Below, in pieces: positions 34,374 through 42,917 of a stretch of 64,000 bases of DNA (positions are counted from its first letter, which is position 1; each line of letters begins with the position of its first letter). The notes under the pieces were generated by a model. The model was not told where the DNA came from and did not search any database. It saw nothing but the letters and a program-made list of their open reading frames with translations. The stretch covers positions 1 through 64,000 of the forward strand of contig NZ_JAVDYC010000001.1 in the NCBI RefSeq assembly GCF_031458255.1, read 5' to 3'. This stretch comes from Catenuloplanes niger (GTDB taxonomy: Bacteria; Actinomycetota; Actinomycetes; Mycobacteriales; Micromonosporaceae). The translations under genes and the position numbers were made by a program.

Positions 34374-35476
34374 CCGAGCGCCACGAGGTGCACGTGGTCA
34401 GCCCCGCGACCGGGTACGTCAGCGAGAGACGGGTCACCGCCGGCGGGATCGTCGAGCACCGGGTGCGGTCGCTGCCGATCTGGCAGCGCCGGGACTTCCG
34501 GTTCTCGCTGCCGATCGCGCTGCGCCGGGTGGCCGGGCGGATCCTGGACGAGGTGCGCCCGGACGTGGTGCACGTGCAGAGCCACTTCCCGGTCTGCCGG
34601 GCGCTGGTCGCGGCCGCTCACGAACGCGGCATCTTCGTGGTCGCCACCAACCACTTCATGCCGGAGAACCTGACGCACTACCTGCCGCTCGGCCGGGATC
34701 AGGTGCACGCGTGGGCGTGGCGGGACGCGGCGCGGGTGTTCGCCCGCGCGGACGTGGTCACCGCGCCGACACCGTACGCGGCCGCGCTGGCCACGGTGGC
34801 CGGCATCCCGGGCCCGGTGCTGCCGATCTCGTGCGGCATCGACCTGTCCCGGTTCCGGTCCGGCGGCGACGCGGCCGGTTTCCGCCACCGGTACGGCCTC
34901 GAGGACGTCCCCACGGTCGCGTTCGTCGGCCGGCTGGACTCGGAGAAGAACCTGGACGTGCTGATCCGCGCGTTCGCCACGGTCCGCCGCCGGGTCCGGT
35001 CGCAGCTGCTGCTGGTCGGCACCGGCGCGGAGGACCGGGCGCTGCGCGCGCTCGCGGCCGAGCTGGGCGTGGCGGACTCGGTGCGGTTCGCCGGTTTCGT
35101 GCCGGACGAGGAGCTGCCGTCCGCGTACGCGGCGTCGACCGTGTTCGTCAACCCGGGCACCGCGGAGTTGCAGAGCCTGGTGACGCTGGAGGCGATGGCG
35201 TGCGGCCGCCCGGTGCTGGGCGCGGACGCGGCCGCGCTGCCGCACCTGGTGATCGACGACGAGACCGGTTTCCTGTTCCCGCCGGGTGACGCCCGCGCGC
35301 TTGCCGGTCATCTGGTCACGCTGTTGCAGGACCCGGACCGCGCGGCCGCGCTGGGCCGCCGGGCCCGGGCCGTGGCCGAGCAGCACGACGAGGAGCGCAC
35401 CGTGGCCGCGTTCGAGCAGCTATACGCGATCGGCGGGGACCGCTCCGCCCGCGTCCCGGTCGCGCTCGCGGCCTGA
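34289..35476 (+). CDS. GT4-family glycosyltransferase
   Basis: A 395-aa GT-B glycosyltransferase. The N-terminal domain starts RILIGADTYAPHVNGAS and includes VVHVQSHFPVCRALV and ATNHFMPENL. The C-terminal GT4 signature has VAFVGRLDSEKNLDVLI, then NPGTAELQSLVTLEAMACGRPVLG with the catalytic/nucleotide-binding Glu pair. It resembles PimB/GDP-mannose-dependent mannosyltransferases. The start ATG 34289 lies inside the end of the DedA gene (85-base overlap), so they are co-transcribed. Confidence 0.9.
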   Translation: MRILIGADTYAPHVNGASYFAQRLAAALTERHEVHVVSPATGYVSERRVTAGGIVEHRVRSLPIWQRRDFRFSLPIALRRVAGRILDEVRPDVVHVQSHFPVCRALVAAAHERGIFVVATNHFMPENLTHYLPLGRDQVHAWAWRDAARVFARADVVTAPTPYAAALATVAGIPGPVLPISCGIDLSRFRSGGDAAGFRHRYGLEDVPTVAFVGRLDSEKNLDVLIRAFATVRRRVRSQLLLVGTGAEDRALRALAAELGVADSVRFAGFVPDEELPSAYAASTVFVNPGTAELQSLVTLEAMACGRPVLGADAAALPHLVIDDETGFLFPPGDARALAGHLVTLLQDPDRAAALGRRARAVAEQHDEERTVAAFEQLYAIGGDRSARVPVALAA

Positions 35477-35489
35477 GCCGGACAGCCGG

Positions 35490-35520
35490 GAACGGGCTCC
35501 CCGGTGCGGGGAGCCCGTTC
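35490..35520. terminator. Perfect bidirectional hairpin terminator
   Basis: Two 14-base arms pair perfectly around a 3-base loop (arm GAACGGGCTCCCCG). It lies 13 bases after the glycosyltransferase stop and just before the end of the convergent DUF1996 gene at 35536, so it serves both strands. Confidence 0.85.
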
Positions 35521-35535
35521 GCCGTACCCGATGGG

Positions 35536-37074
35536 TCAGAAGTTGCCCTGGGCGTTGCACTTCGCGTGCTGGTTGATGCAGTTGCGCACGCGCTCGGCCA
35601 GCGCCTGCGGCTCCCACGCGTTGAAGAAGTCGCCGTGCATGGAGTACCCGGTGCCGGACGAGAGCTTGACGCCCTCGGTGTCCGTGTTCAGCGGGTACGG
35701 CAGCATGAACGAGATCGACGGGATCGCGACCGGGTACTTGCCGGAGCACTTGCCGGTGTTGTCGGCCGGGCCGACGTGCGACTTGTGGTCCGGGCTGTCC
35801 AGGTGCACGCCGTCCCAGCAATCCGGGAAGGTCAGCTGGCGGATCAGCTCCGCGGTCGGCGCGCAGACCGGCCACTCGCCGTCGGAGGTCCGGCCGGTCT
35901 CGCCGCCGTTGCCGGCGCACCAGAACTGGTTGTTCTGCCCGGTGCTGGTCTGCTGCTTCGCGTCACCGGCGATCATGCGGAAGCCGGACGGGAACGGCAC
36001 GGTCGCGGCGTAGTCCTTCAGGCGCGAGCCGTAGTAGACCGTGACCTCCTTCGGCATGACCGGCTTGTTGTCCTTCAGCAGCGTCGGCACCCAGTACGCG
36101 GAGAAGTCCTGGGTGGACGGCTCGCACGTGGTGGCCTTGTTGGCGAACAGCGACTCCGCGGTCGACGCGGCGGCGGTGCTCTTGTTGCCCCAGAACGTGT
36201 GGTCGTGCGACGCGCCGGCCATGCCGGGGAAGACGATCGGGTCGTCCGGCCTGGTGTGGCTGATCTTGCAGGAGGCGTGGAACTCCGGGACCATCCGCTC
36301 CTTCGGCGTCCTGGGCGTGATCGCGCGGAACGCGGCGAGCTCCTGCGCCCACTTGGCCCGGTCCATCACGACCCAGCCGGTGCCGGTCTGCGGCGTGGTG
36401 CCGGCCGGCGTGGGCGACACGCTGACCGACGGCGCCGCGCTCGGCGAGGCCGGCCCGGGCGCGGGCGCCGAGGCGGACACGGTGCCGGACGGCGTCGACG
36501 CGGGCGTGCCGGTGCCGCCGTCGACCCGGGTGAAGCGCAGCCAGTTGACGTTGACGAAGTCGCTGCGGCTCTTGCTGACCAGGTTGACGAACACGGTCTG
36601 CTTGCCGCTGAGCGTGGTCGGGCTGTTCGCGGTGCCGGTCACCCAGCTCTGCCAGTTGCCGGTCTTGGTGATCGGGAACGCGGCGAGCAGCTCGCCGGTC
36701 TGGCTGCCGGCGCGCACCTCGACGCTGCCGCCGTCGGTGTTCGCGGACGCCACCCGGGCCTCGACGGTGAGCCGGCCGCCGGCCGCGCCGAGGTCGACGT
36801 TGTCGTAGCGCATCCAGTCGCCGTTGCTGAGCCAGCCGACGTTGCGGCCGCCGCCGGCGTCGCTGGTGCCCTCGGTCTGCGCGCCGTGGTGAGCCGCGTA
36901 GGACTCGGCCTCGAGCACGCCCGGGATCGGCGTCTGGTCGCTGCCCGCGTTGGCGGTGGCGACCAGCACGCCGCTGCCGGCGACCGCGGCCACGACCGGG
37001 ATCGCCAGCAAGAACCACCGCTTTTTACTCTTTTTTCCCGCTTTATCCGGCGCAGCCGAGGGGTCGTTCTGCAT
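35536..37074 (-). CDS. CBM6-DUF1996 secreted protein
   Basis: A 512-aa protein with a basic N-terminus and membrane/signal segment (about 19-42). It continues with a CBM6-like beta-sandwich (about 50-180; VLEAESYAAHHGA, GRNVGWLSNGDWMRYDNVDL, VNWLRF), a Pro/Ser linker (about 185-255), and a DUF1996 domain (265-512; EFHASCKISHTRPDDPIVFPG, HDHTFWGNKST, FPDCWDGVHLDSPDHKSH, GYSMHGDFFNAW). DUF1996 is common in actinobacterial and fungal secreted proteins, and its function is not settled. ATG 37074 has GGAGG ten bases upstream. A LacI-type palindrome lies about 100 bases upstream. Confidence 0.9.
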   Translation of the reverse strand: MQNDPSAAPDKAGKKSKKRWFLLAIPVVAAVAGSGVLVATANAGSDQTPIPGVLEAESYAAHHGAQTEGTSDAGGGRNVGWLSNGDWMRYDNVDLGAAGGRLTVEARVASANTDGGSVEVRAGSQTGELLAAFPITKTGNWQSWVTGTANSPTTLSGKQTVFVNLVSKSRSDFVNVNWLRFTRVDGGTGTPASTPSGTVSASAPAPGPASPSAAPSVSVSPTPAGTTPQTGTGWVVMDRAKWAQELAAFRAITPRTPKERMVPEFHASCKISHTRPDDPIVFPGMAGASHDHTFWGNKSTAAASTAESLFANKATTCEPSTQDFSAYWVPTLLKDNKPVMPKEVTVYYGSRLKDYAATVPFPSGFRMIAGDAKQQTSTGQNNQFWCAGNGGETGRTSDGEWPVCAPTAELIRQLTFPDCWDGVHLDSPDHKSHVGPADNTGKCSGKYPVAIPSISFMLPYPLNTDTEGVKLSSGTGYSMHGDFFNAWEPQALAERVRNCINQHAKCNAQGNF

Positions 37075-37170
37075 GGTGGAAAGGCCTCCGGGCCGTATAA
37101 GGTGTGGGCGTCGCGCGGTGCGGACCCAGGGTCCCCGCGCGGTTGTTCCGGTCGGAACTCTAGGACGCCG

Positions 37171-37182
37171 GAGAGCGCTCTC
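37171..37182. promoter_or_regulatory. GAGAGCGCTCTC operator-like palindrome
   Basis: A perfect 12-base palindrome with the AGCGCT core seen in CebR/LacI-family operators, about 97 bases upstream of the CBM6-DUF1996 start. Sugar-responsive control of that gene is a reasonable guess. Confidence 0.55.
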
Positions 37183-37217
37183 ACAAGTCGCGCGCCACAA
37201 CCTCAGGGAAACCACTC

Positions 37218-37259
37218 ACGGCCCGGTCACCGCCCGTGCAGAGGCGGTGACCGGGCCGT
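37218..37259 (-). terminator. 17-bp perfect stem-loop downstream of the GH42 gene
   Basis: Seventeen perfectly paired bases around an 8-base loop, about 112 bases after the GH42 stop (37371). With the second hairpin nearer the gene it likely ends the sugar operon. Confidence 0.7.
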
Positions 37260-37327
37260 ACGCAGGTCCGCGCGAGCGAGTCCGGGCTGGAACCGGTCCC
37301 GCCCGCACGGGGTCCGTTCCCCGACCG

Positions 37328-37355
37328 GATCCGGGCGGCCGGTACCGCCCGGATC
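37328..37355 (-). terminator. Hairpin just after the GH42 stop
   Basis: GATCCGGGCGG and CCGCCCGGATC arms (11 bp) around a six-base loop, 16 bases downstream of the GH42 stop codon. Confidence 0.65.
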
Positions 37356-37370
37356 ACCGGAACCCGGGGG

Positions 37371-39428
37371 TCAGCGGGCGCGGCGGAGGACCGCGACCGC
37401 GCGCGGGGCCAGCGGCGTGATGCTGCCGAGCAGCGCCTCGCCGTCGACGCCCGGCAGTTCGACCGGCACGTCCGTCCGGTTGATCAGGAACCAGAAGTCC
37501 TCGGTCCCGCCGGTACGCACGGCCAGTTCCACCTGCCCGCGGGCCTCCTCCGGCAGCGGGCTGGCGATGCCCGCGGCGCGCAGCAGGTCGGCCAGCAGCG
37601 GCGTGAGCCCGTCCGGGCCGAGCCGGGTGGAGACGTAGGTCGCGGTGCCGGCCGGAACGCCGTCGCCACCGGGCTCGCCGTCGGACGAGCCGGCCGACAC
37701 GGTACGCCGGGTGATCGCCGCCCGGCCCGCGTGCTCGCCGGTCTTGTACCAGGCCAGCACCTCGACGTCGGAGCCGACCACGTCGATCCGGTCGGTCCAG
37801 AGCGTGCCGTCCGAGCCGTTGTCGAGCGTGACGCTGTCGCCCTCGTACAGCGGGCCGAACTCCTCGATCCGGATGCCGAGCAGGTCGCGCAGCGCACCCG
37901 GGTAACCGCCCAGGTAGATGTGGTCGTTCTGGTCCACGATGCCGGAGAAGTACGTGGTGACCAGGTGACCGCCGCCGGTCACGTACGCCTCGAGGCGCTG
38001 CGCGAGCTCGGCCGGGACCACGTGCAGGATCGGCGCCACGACCAGGTCGTAGCCGTCCAGCGCGGACGACGCGGGGAGCACGTCGACCGGCACGCCGTTG
38101 GCGAGGAACGCGGTGTACCAGTCGAGCGCCTCGGCCCGGTAGCGCAGCTTCTCGGTCGGGTGCGAGTCGAGCTCGCTGGCCCACCACGAGTCCCAGTCGA
38201 ACAGGATCGCGGCCCGCGCCGGCGCCTGGTCCGTACCCGCGACGGGCTGGATGGTCCTGAGGTCCTGACCCAGCTGGGCGACCGCGCGGAAGACCGCGCT
38301 GTCCGTGCCCGCGTGCGGCAGCATCGCGGAGTGGTACTTCTCCGCGCCGCCCTTGGACTGGCGCCACTGGAAGAAGCAGACCGCGTCCGCGCCGTGCGCC
38401 ACGTGGATCAGTGAGTCGCGGCTCATGTCACCGGGCCGCTTGGCCAGGTTGATCGGCTGCCAGTTGACCGCGCTGGTGGAGTGCTCCATCAGGAACCACG
38501 GGCGGCCGGCCGCGATGTGACCGGTCAGGTTCGCGGAGAAGGACAGCTCGTCCAGGCCCTGCGGACCGGGCCAGAAGTAGTGGTCGTTGGAGACAAAATC
38601 CACCTCGGACGCCCAGTCGGCGTAGTTCATGCCCTTGGTCTCGCCCATCACCATGAAGTTCGTGGTGACCGGCACGTCCGGGGTGAGCTCGCGCAGGATC
38701 TCCCGCTCGGCGATCAGGTAGTCCTTGAGCGCGTCCGAGCTGAACCGCTTGAAGTCCAGCTGCTGCGTCGGGTTCGGGTAGCTGGCGGCCTGCCGCGGCG
38801 GGAGGATCTGGCCCCACGCGCTGTACCGCTGCGACCAGAACGCGGTGGCCCACGCGTCGTTCAGCGCCTCGATCGTGCCGTACCGGGCCTTGAGCCAGGC
38901 CCGGAACGCGCGCGCCGCGTCGTCGGAGTAGTCGTAGACGTTGTGGCAGCCCAGCTCGTTGCTGACGTGCCAGGCGGTCAGCGCGGGGTGGTGCGCGTAG
39001 CGGGTGGCCAGCTCGCGGACCAGCTTCAGCGCGTACTCGCGGAAGACCGGCGAGGTGGGCCGCCAGTGCTGGCGGGCACCCGGCCAGACCGTGTTGCCGG
39101 CGTTGTCCACCGGGAGGATGTCCGGGTGCGACGTGGTCAGCCACGGCGGCGGGGACGCGGTCGCGGTGGCCAGGTCGACCGCGATGCCGTTGGCGTGCAG
39201 CAGGTCCATCGCGTCGTCGAGCCACGCCCAGTCGAACGTCTCCGCGTTCGGCTGGATCCGCGCCCAGGAGAAGATCGCGATCGAGACGATGTTGACGCCG
39301 GCCTCGCGCATGGCGGCGACGTCTTCATCCCAGACCTCGCGCGGCCACTGGTCGGGGTTGTAGTCGGCGCCGAACGCCATCCGCGGCCCGGCCTCCGGAG
39401 AGGGCCAGCGAAGCCACCGGTGTTCCAC
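37371..39428 (-). CDS. GH42 beta-galactosidase
   Basis: A 685-aa GH42 enzyme. The catalytic acid/base is Glu158 in AWHVSNELGCHN and the nucleophile Glu315 in WFLMEHSTSAVN. The N-terminal barrel starts with AFGADYNPDQWPREVWDEDV, the trimerisation and C-terminal beta domains follow. There is no signal peptide, so it acts in the cytoplasm on imported galactosides. GTG 39428 was chosen: AAGGGAG precedes it by 8 bases. It is the last gene of the permease-binding-protein operon. Confidence 0.94.
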   Translation of the reverse strand: MEHRWLRWPSPEAGPRMAFGADYNPDQWPREVWDEDVAAMREAGVNIVSIAIFSWARIQPNAETFDWAWLDDAMDLLHANGIAVDLATATASPPPWLTTSHPDILPVDNAGNTVWPGARQHWRPTSPVFREYALKLVRELATRYAHHPALTAWHVSNELGCHNVYDYSDDAARAFRAWLKARYGTIEALNDAWATAFWSQRYSAWGQILPPRQAASYPNPTQQLDFKRFSSDALKDYLIAEREILRELTPDVPVTTNFMVMGETKGMNYADWASEVDFVSNDHYFWPGPQGLDELSFSANLTGHIAAGRPWFLMEHSTSAVNWQPINLAKRPGDMSRDSLIHVAHGADAVCFFQWRQSKGGAEKYHSAMLPHAGTDSAVFRAVAQLGQDLRTIQPVAGTDQAPARAAILFDWDSWWASELDSHPTEKLRYRAEALDWYTAFLANGVPVDVLPASSALDGYDLVVAPILHVVPAELAQRLEAYVTGGGHLVTTYFSGIVDQNDHIYLGGYPGALRDLLGIRIEEFGPLYEGDSVTLDNGSDGTLWTDRIDVVGSDVEVLAWYKTGEHAGRAAITRRTVSAGSSDGEPGGDGVPAGTATYVSTRLGPDGLTPLLADLLRAAGIASPLPEEARGQVELAVRTGGTEDFWFLINRTDVPVELPGVDGEALLGSITPLAPRAVAVLRRAR

Positions 39429-39510
39429 GTGTGTTGCTCCCTTGTGGTGGGTGGAGTTCATGGCCGCGCCGGGCCCGTCGGCGGACCCGGCGCGGGTGAC
39501 ACGAGGGGAC

Positions 39511-40851
39511 CTACTTGACGGTGAAGCCCTGCTCGTTGCCGTACTTGATGGACGCGTCCTGCCACGCCTTCAGGCCGTCGGCCAGCTTGGTGGGCGTGAT
39601 GTACGCCTGGCCGGCCGTGTCCTTGAAGATCGAGTTCGCGTAGACCTGGAACGGCAGGTACTGCCAGCCCGGCACCACGTTCGCGGAGGACTGGGCGAAC
39701 AGCTCGTTGATCTTCTGGCCGCCGAAGTACTCGAACTCCTTGGCCTGGAACTCCGGCGAGTTCAGGTCGGCCGTGGTGGCCGGGAACGCGCCGTTGTCCA
39801 GGCGGGTCTTCACGCCCTCGCCGTTGGTCAGGTACTCCAGGAAGCCGTAGGCGAGCGCCTTGCGGGTGGAGGCCTCCATGACCGACATCGCGGAGCCGCC
39901 GTTCTCGGCGGTGGCGGTGCCGCCCGCCTCCCACTGCGGCATCGGCGCGACGCGCCACTTGCCGGCGCCGTTCGGCGCGCCGGAGACCAGGTTGCTCGGC
40001 ATCCAGGCGCCGACGACCAGGGTCGCCAGGGTGCCGTTGCCGAGCGCCTGGAACCACTCGTCGGTCCAGCCGGAGATGCTCGAGAGCAGCTTCTCGTCGA
40101 TCATCTTCTGCCAGAGCGCGGTGTACTTCTGCGCACCGGCGTCCGCGAAGTTGATCGTGACGTTCTCACCGTCGACCGTGTACGGCTTGCCACCGGCCTG
40201 CCAGATCATCGAGGTGGTGGTGCCGGCGTCACCGCTGTCCGCGGCGATGAACACCTTCGGGTCGGCGGCGTGCAGCTTCTTCGCGGCCTCGTAGTACTCG
40301 TCCCAGGTGGCCGGCACCGCGACGTTGTGCTTCTTGAAGACCTCTTCGTTGTAGTAGAGGACCATCGGGCCGGAGTCGAGCGGCAGGCCGAACACGCCGC
40401 CGTTCGGCGTGACGCCGTTCCACGGGCCGGGCGCGAACTTGTCCTTCAGCGCCGGGGCGCCGAAGCCGGTCAGGTCCGCGACCTGCTTCTGCAGCGCGAA
40501 CTGGGACAGCGCGTAGTACTCGATGTGCGCGAGGTCCGGCACGCCCTTACCGGCCTGCAGCGCGTTCTGCAGCGCCACGTACTGGTCCGCGTTCGTACCC
40601 GCGTTGACGACGTTGATCTTGACCTTGGGGTACTTGGCCATGAACGCGTCCGCGGTCGGCTTGATCGTGGTGTCCCACGACCAGATCAGCAGCTCGCCGC
40701 CGTCCTGGAGCGCCTTGGTGACGTCGTCCGCCGAGACGGTCTCGCCACCGGTGCCGGAGTCGTCGCCACCGCCGCCGCAGGCCGCGAGCACGGACGCCAC
40801 GCCGACCGCGCCGGCCAGGCGCAGGAGGTTGCGCCGAGAGGTGTACATCAT
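39511..40851 (-). CDS. ABC sugar-binding lipoprotein
   Basis: A 446-aa solute-binding protein of the CUT1 type. The N-terminus has a twin-arginine-like SRRNLLRLAG followed by lipobox LAAC at about residues 21-24, so it is an exported lipoprotein. The mature part begins with a GGGGDDS linker and contains sugar-binding family stretches (LLIWSWDTTIKP, DSGPMVLYYNEEVFKKH, WDEYYEAAKKLHA). It is the third gene after two permeases and precedes GH42. The substrate is probably a galactoside oligosaccharide, from context. Confidence 0.93.
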   Translation of the reverse strand: MMYTSRRNLLRLAGAVGVASVLAACGGGGDDSGTGGETVSADDVTKALQDGGELLIWSWDTTIKPTADAFMAKYPKVKINVVNAGTNADQYVALQNALQAGKGVPDLAHIEYYALSQFALQKQVADLTGFGAPALKDKFAPGPWNGVTPNGGVFGLPLDSGPMVLYYNEEVFKKHNVAVPATWDEYYEAAKKLHAADPKVFIAADSGDAGTTTSMIWQAGGKPYTVDGENVTINFADAGAQKYTALWQKMIDEKLLSSISGWTDEWFQALGNGTLATLVVGAWMPSNLVSGAPNGAGKWRVAPMPQWEAGGTATAENGGSAMSVMEASTRKALAYGFLEYLTNGEGVKTRLDNGAFPATTADLNSPEFQAKEFEYFGGQKINELFAQSSANVVPGWQYLPFQVYANSIFKDTAGQAYITPTKLADGLKAWQDASIKYGNEQGFTVK

Positions 40852-40918
40852 TCTGGGTGTTCCTTCCGGAAAATTTCTACTGGGTGCCCGATAAGTCAGT
40901 CGACCGGTGGAGAGCCGG

Positions 40919-41833
40919 TCATTCCTTGACGCTGCCGGCGGCCAGACCCGACTGCCAGTAGCGCTGGAGGAGCAGGAACGCCGCGATCAGCGGGATGATC
41001 ATCAGGAGGGATCCGGTGATCACCAGGTGGAAGATGACCTCGCCGCCGTTCGTCGTCGCCTGCGCGTTCCACGCGTTCAGACCGAGCGTCAGCGGGTACC
41101 AGTCCGGGTCCTTCAGCATGATCAACGGCAGGAAGTAATTGTTCCAGGTCGCGACCGTGGTGAAGAGCAGAACCGTGACGATGCCGGGGGCCAGCAGGGG
41201 GATGCCGACCTGGAAGAACGTCCGGAACTCGCCCGACCCGTCCACCCGCGCCGCCTCGAGCAGCTCGGTGGGGATCGCGTCGTTCGCGAACGTCCACATC
41301 AGGTACAGCCCGAACGGCGAGATCAGTGACGGGATGATGATCGCCCAGGGGGTGTCCGTCAAGCCCATCTGACTGAACATCAGGAACGTGGGGACCGCGA
41401 GCGCCGTGCCGGGCACCGCGACCGCACCGATCACGACCGCGAAGACGCCACCCCGTCCGGGGAAGTTGAACTTCGCCAGGCCGTAGCCGCCGAGCACGGC
41501 CAGGAACGTGGCGCCACCGGCGCCGGCCAGCACGTACAGCAGCGTGTTGAGGAACCAGCGACCGAAGATCCCGTCGTCGTACGTGAGCGTGCTGACGATG
41601 TTGTCCCAGAGCAGGAACTCACCGTCCGCGAACCACAGGCCGAACGAGTCGGTCAGCCCCTCGCGGCTCTTGGTGGCGTTGATGACCAGCCAGAGCAGCG
41701 GCACCACGCTGTACAGCAGGATGACGCCGGTGGCCAGCGTCAGCGTGATGCTCTTGCGCGGCTTGGTGCTGTACCTCTTGACCTTCTTCGGCGCGGCCGG
41801 CGTGGTGGCCGGTGCGTCCTGGAGCGTCGTCAT
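40919..41833 (-). CDS. ABC sugar permease, MalG-like
   Basis: A 304-aa inner-membrane permease with six predicted membrane segments. The EAA loop reads ELLEAARVDGSGEFRTFFQVGIPLL, the site that contacts the ATPase. The basic N-terminus (KKVKRYSTKPRKS) precedes the first helix. It starts 4 bases beyond the stop of the MalF-like gene, so the two are co-translated. It works with the MalF-like subunit and a shared ATPase encoded elsewhere. Confidence 0.93.
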   Translation of the reverse strand: MTTLQDAPATTPAAPKKVKRYSTKPRKSITLTLATGVILLYSVVPLLWLVINATKSREGLTDSFGLWFADGEFLLWDNIVSTLTYDDGIFGRWFLNTLLYVLAGAGGATFLAVLGGYGLAKFNFPGRGGVFAVVIGAVAVPGTALAVPTFLMFSQMGLTDTPWAIIIPSLISPFGLYLMWTFANDAIPTELLEAARVDGSGEFRTFFQVGIPLLAPGIVTVLLFTTVATWNNYFLPLIMLKDPDWYPLTLGLNAWNAQATTNGGEVIFHLVITGSLLMIIPLIAAFLLLQRYWQSGLAAGSVKE

Positions 41834-41836
41834 CGC

Positions 41837-42736
41837 TCAGCTCCCCTTCCGCATGCCGCGCAGCTGGATCACGTAGGCGATGATCATGGTGACCAGGCCC
41901 ATGATGATCGCGATGGTCGCCGAGTAGTTGTACTGCTGGCCGTTGAACGACAGCGAGTACGCGTAGTAGTTCGGCGTGAAGAACGTGGTGATCGCGTTCG
42001 GCGCGAGCTTCTGCAGGATCGACGGCTCGGTGAAGAGCTGGAAGCTGCCGATGATGGAGAAGATCGTGGCGATGACCAGCGCGCCCCGGATGGCCGGCAG
42101 CTTGATAGAGCGGATGATCCGGAACTGGCCGGCACCGTCGATCTCCGCCGCCTCGTACAGCGAGGCCGGGATGACCCGCAGCGCGCTGTAGAAGATCAGC
42201 ATGTTGTAGCCGACGAACTCCCAGGTCACGATGTTGCCGATGCTGGCGAGGATCCAGTCCGGCCCCAGCGGCGCCGGGATGTTGACCCCGAAGGCCTCGT
42301 TGATGTTGCCGACCAGGCCGAACTGGTTGCCGTACATGAAGCCCCACATGATCGCGGCGACCACGGCCGGCACCGCGTAGGGCAGGAAGATCGTGATGCG
42401 GAAGAAGCCCGCGCCGTGCAGCCGCCCGCTGTCGATGGCCAGCGCGGCCAGCAGCGCCAGGCCCAGCATGATCGGCACCTGGACGACCAGGAAGAGCCCG
42501 ACCCGGAACAGGCCGTCCCAGAAGTTCGGGTCGGCCAGCGCCTGCTGGTAGTTCTCCAGGCCGACGAACGAGGTACCGCCGATCAGCCGGGTCTTGAACA
42601 GGCTGATGTAGATCGAGTATGCGATCGGAGCGAGGAAGACCAGCGCGAAGACGGCCATGAACGGCCCCACGAACTGCCACCCGGTCCACGATCGCCGACG
42701 GCGCGGCTTCGGAAGCGCCGCTTGCGCCGTAGTCAT
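41837..42736 (-). CDS. ABC sugar permease, MalF-like
   Basis: A 299-aa permease and the first gene of the operon. It has about six membrane segments and the EAA motif SLYEAAEIDGAGQFRIIRSIKLP. The N-terminus is basic (KPRRRRSW). ATG 42736 is 26 bases from the nearest palindromic operator. It is divergent from the LacI-family regulator, which probably represses it. Confidence 0.93.
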   Translation of the reverse strand: MTTAQAALPKPRRRRSWTGWQFVGPFMAVFALVFLAPIAYSIYISLFKTRLIGGTSFVGLENYQQALADPNFWDGLFRVGLFLVVQVPIMLGLALLAALAIDSGRLHGAGFFRITIFLPYAVPAVVAAIMWGFMYGNQFGLVGNINEAFGVNIPAPLGPDWILASIGNIVTWEFVGYNMLIFYSALRVIPASLYEAAEIDGAGQFRIIRSIKLPAIRGALVIATIFSIIGSFQLFTEPSILQKLAPNAITTFFTPNYYAYSLSFNGQQYNYSATIAIIMGLVTMIIAYVIQLRGMRKGS

Positions 42737-42761
42737 CCCATGTACCCCCTAGCAACACTGC

Positions 42762-42779
42762 TATGTTTGCGCAAACATA
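42762..42779. promoter_or_regulatory. Operator O1, perfect 18-bp palindrome
   Basis: TATGTTTGCGCAAACATA, a perfect palindrome 26 bases upstream of the permease start. It shares ATGTTT-rCGy-AAACAT with the second site. The form is typical of LacI-family operators and the regulator gene is divergent next to it. Confidence 0.85.
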
Positions 42780-42848
42780 CAGCTCAGCCGTGCTCACGCA
42801 ACCGGGGGTCGGGTGTTTCGATCCGATAACGGGCGTCACTGGAGCGCA

Positions 42849-42864
42849 ATGTTTACGTAAACAT
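42849..42864. promoter_or_regulatory. Operator O2, perfect 16-bp palindrome
   Basis: ATGTTTACGTAAACAT, a perfect palindrome about 54 bases upstream of the regulator's TTG start. It is the partner of O1 (centres 86 bases apart), so looping or autoregulation is possible. Confidence 0.85.
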
Positions 42865-42917
42865 CGTGCGGTGATAGTTTCACCACGTCTACGGCTCGTC
42901 AAGAGAAGGCGTGAGGG

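Noticed and set aside
35566-37638. Plus-strand open frame opposite the DUF1996 gene
   Set aside because: Arg/Val/Gly-rich shadow, no motif, and it crosses two strong terminators.
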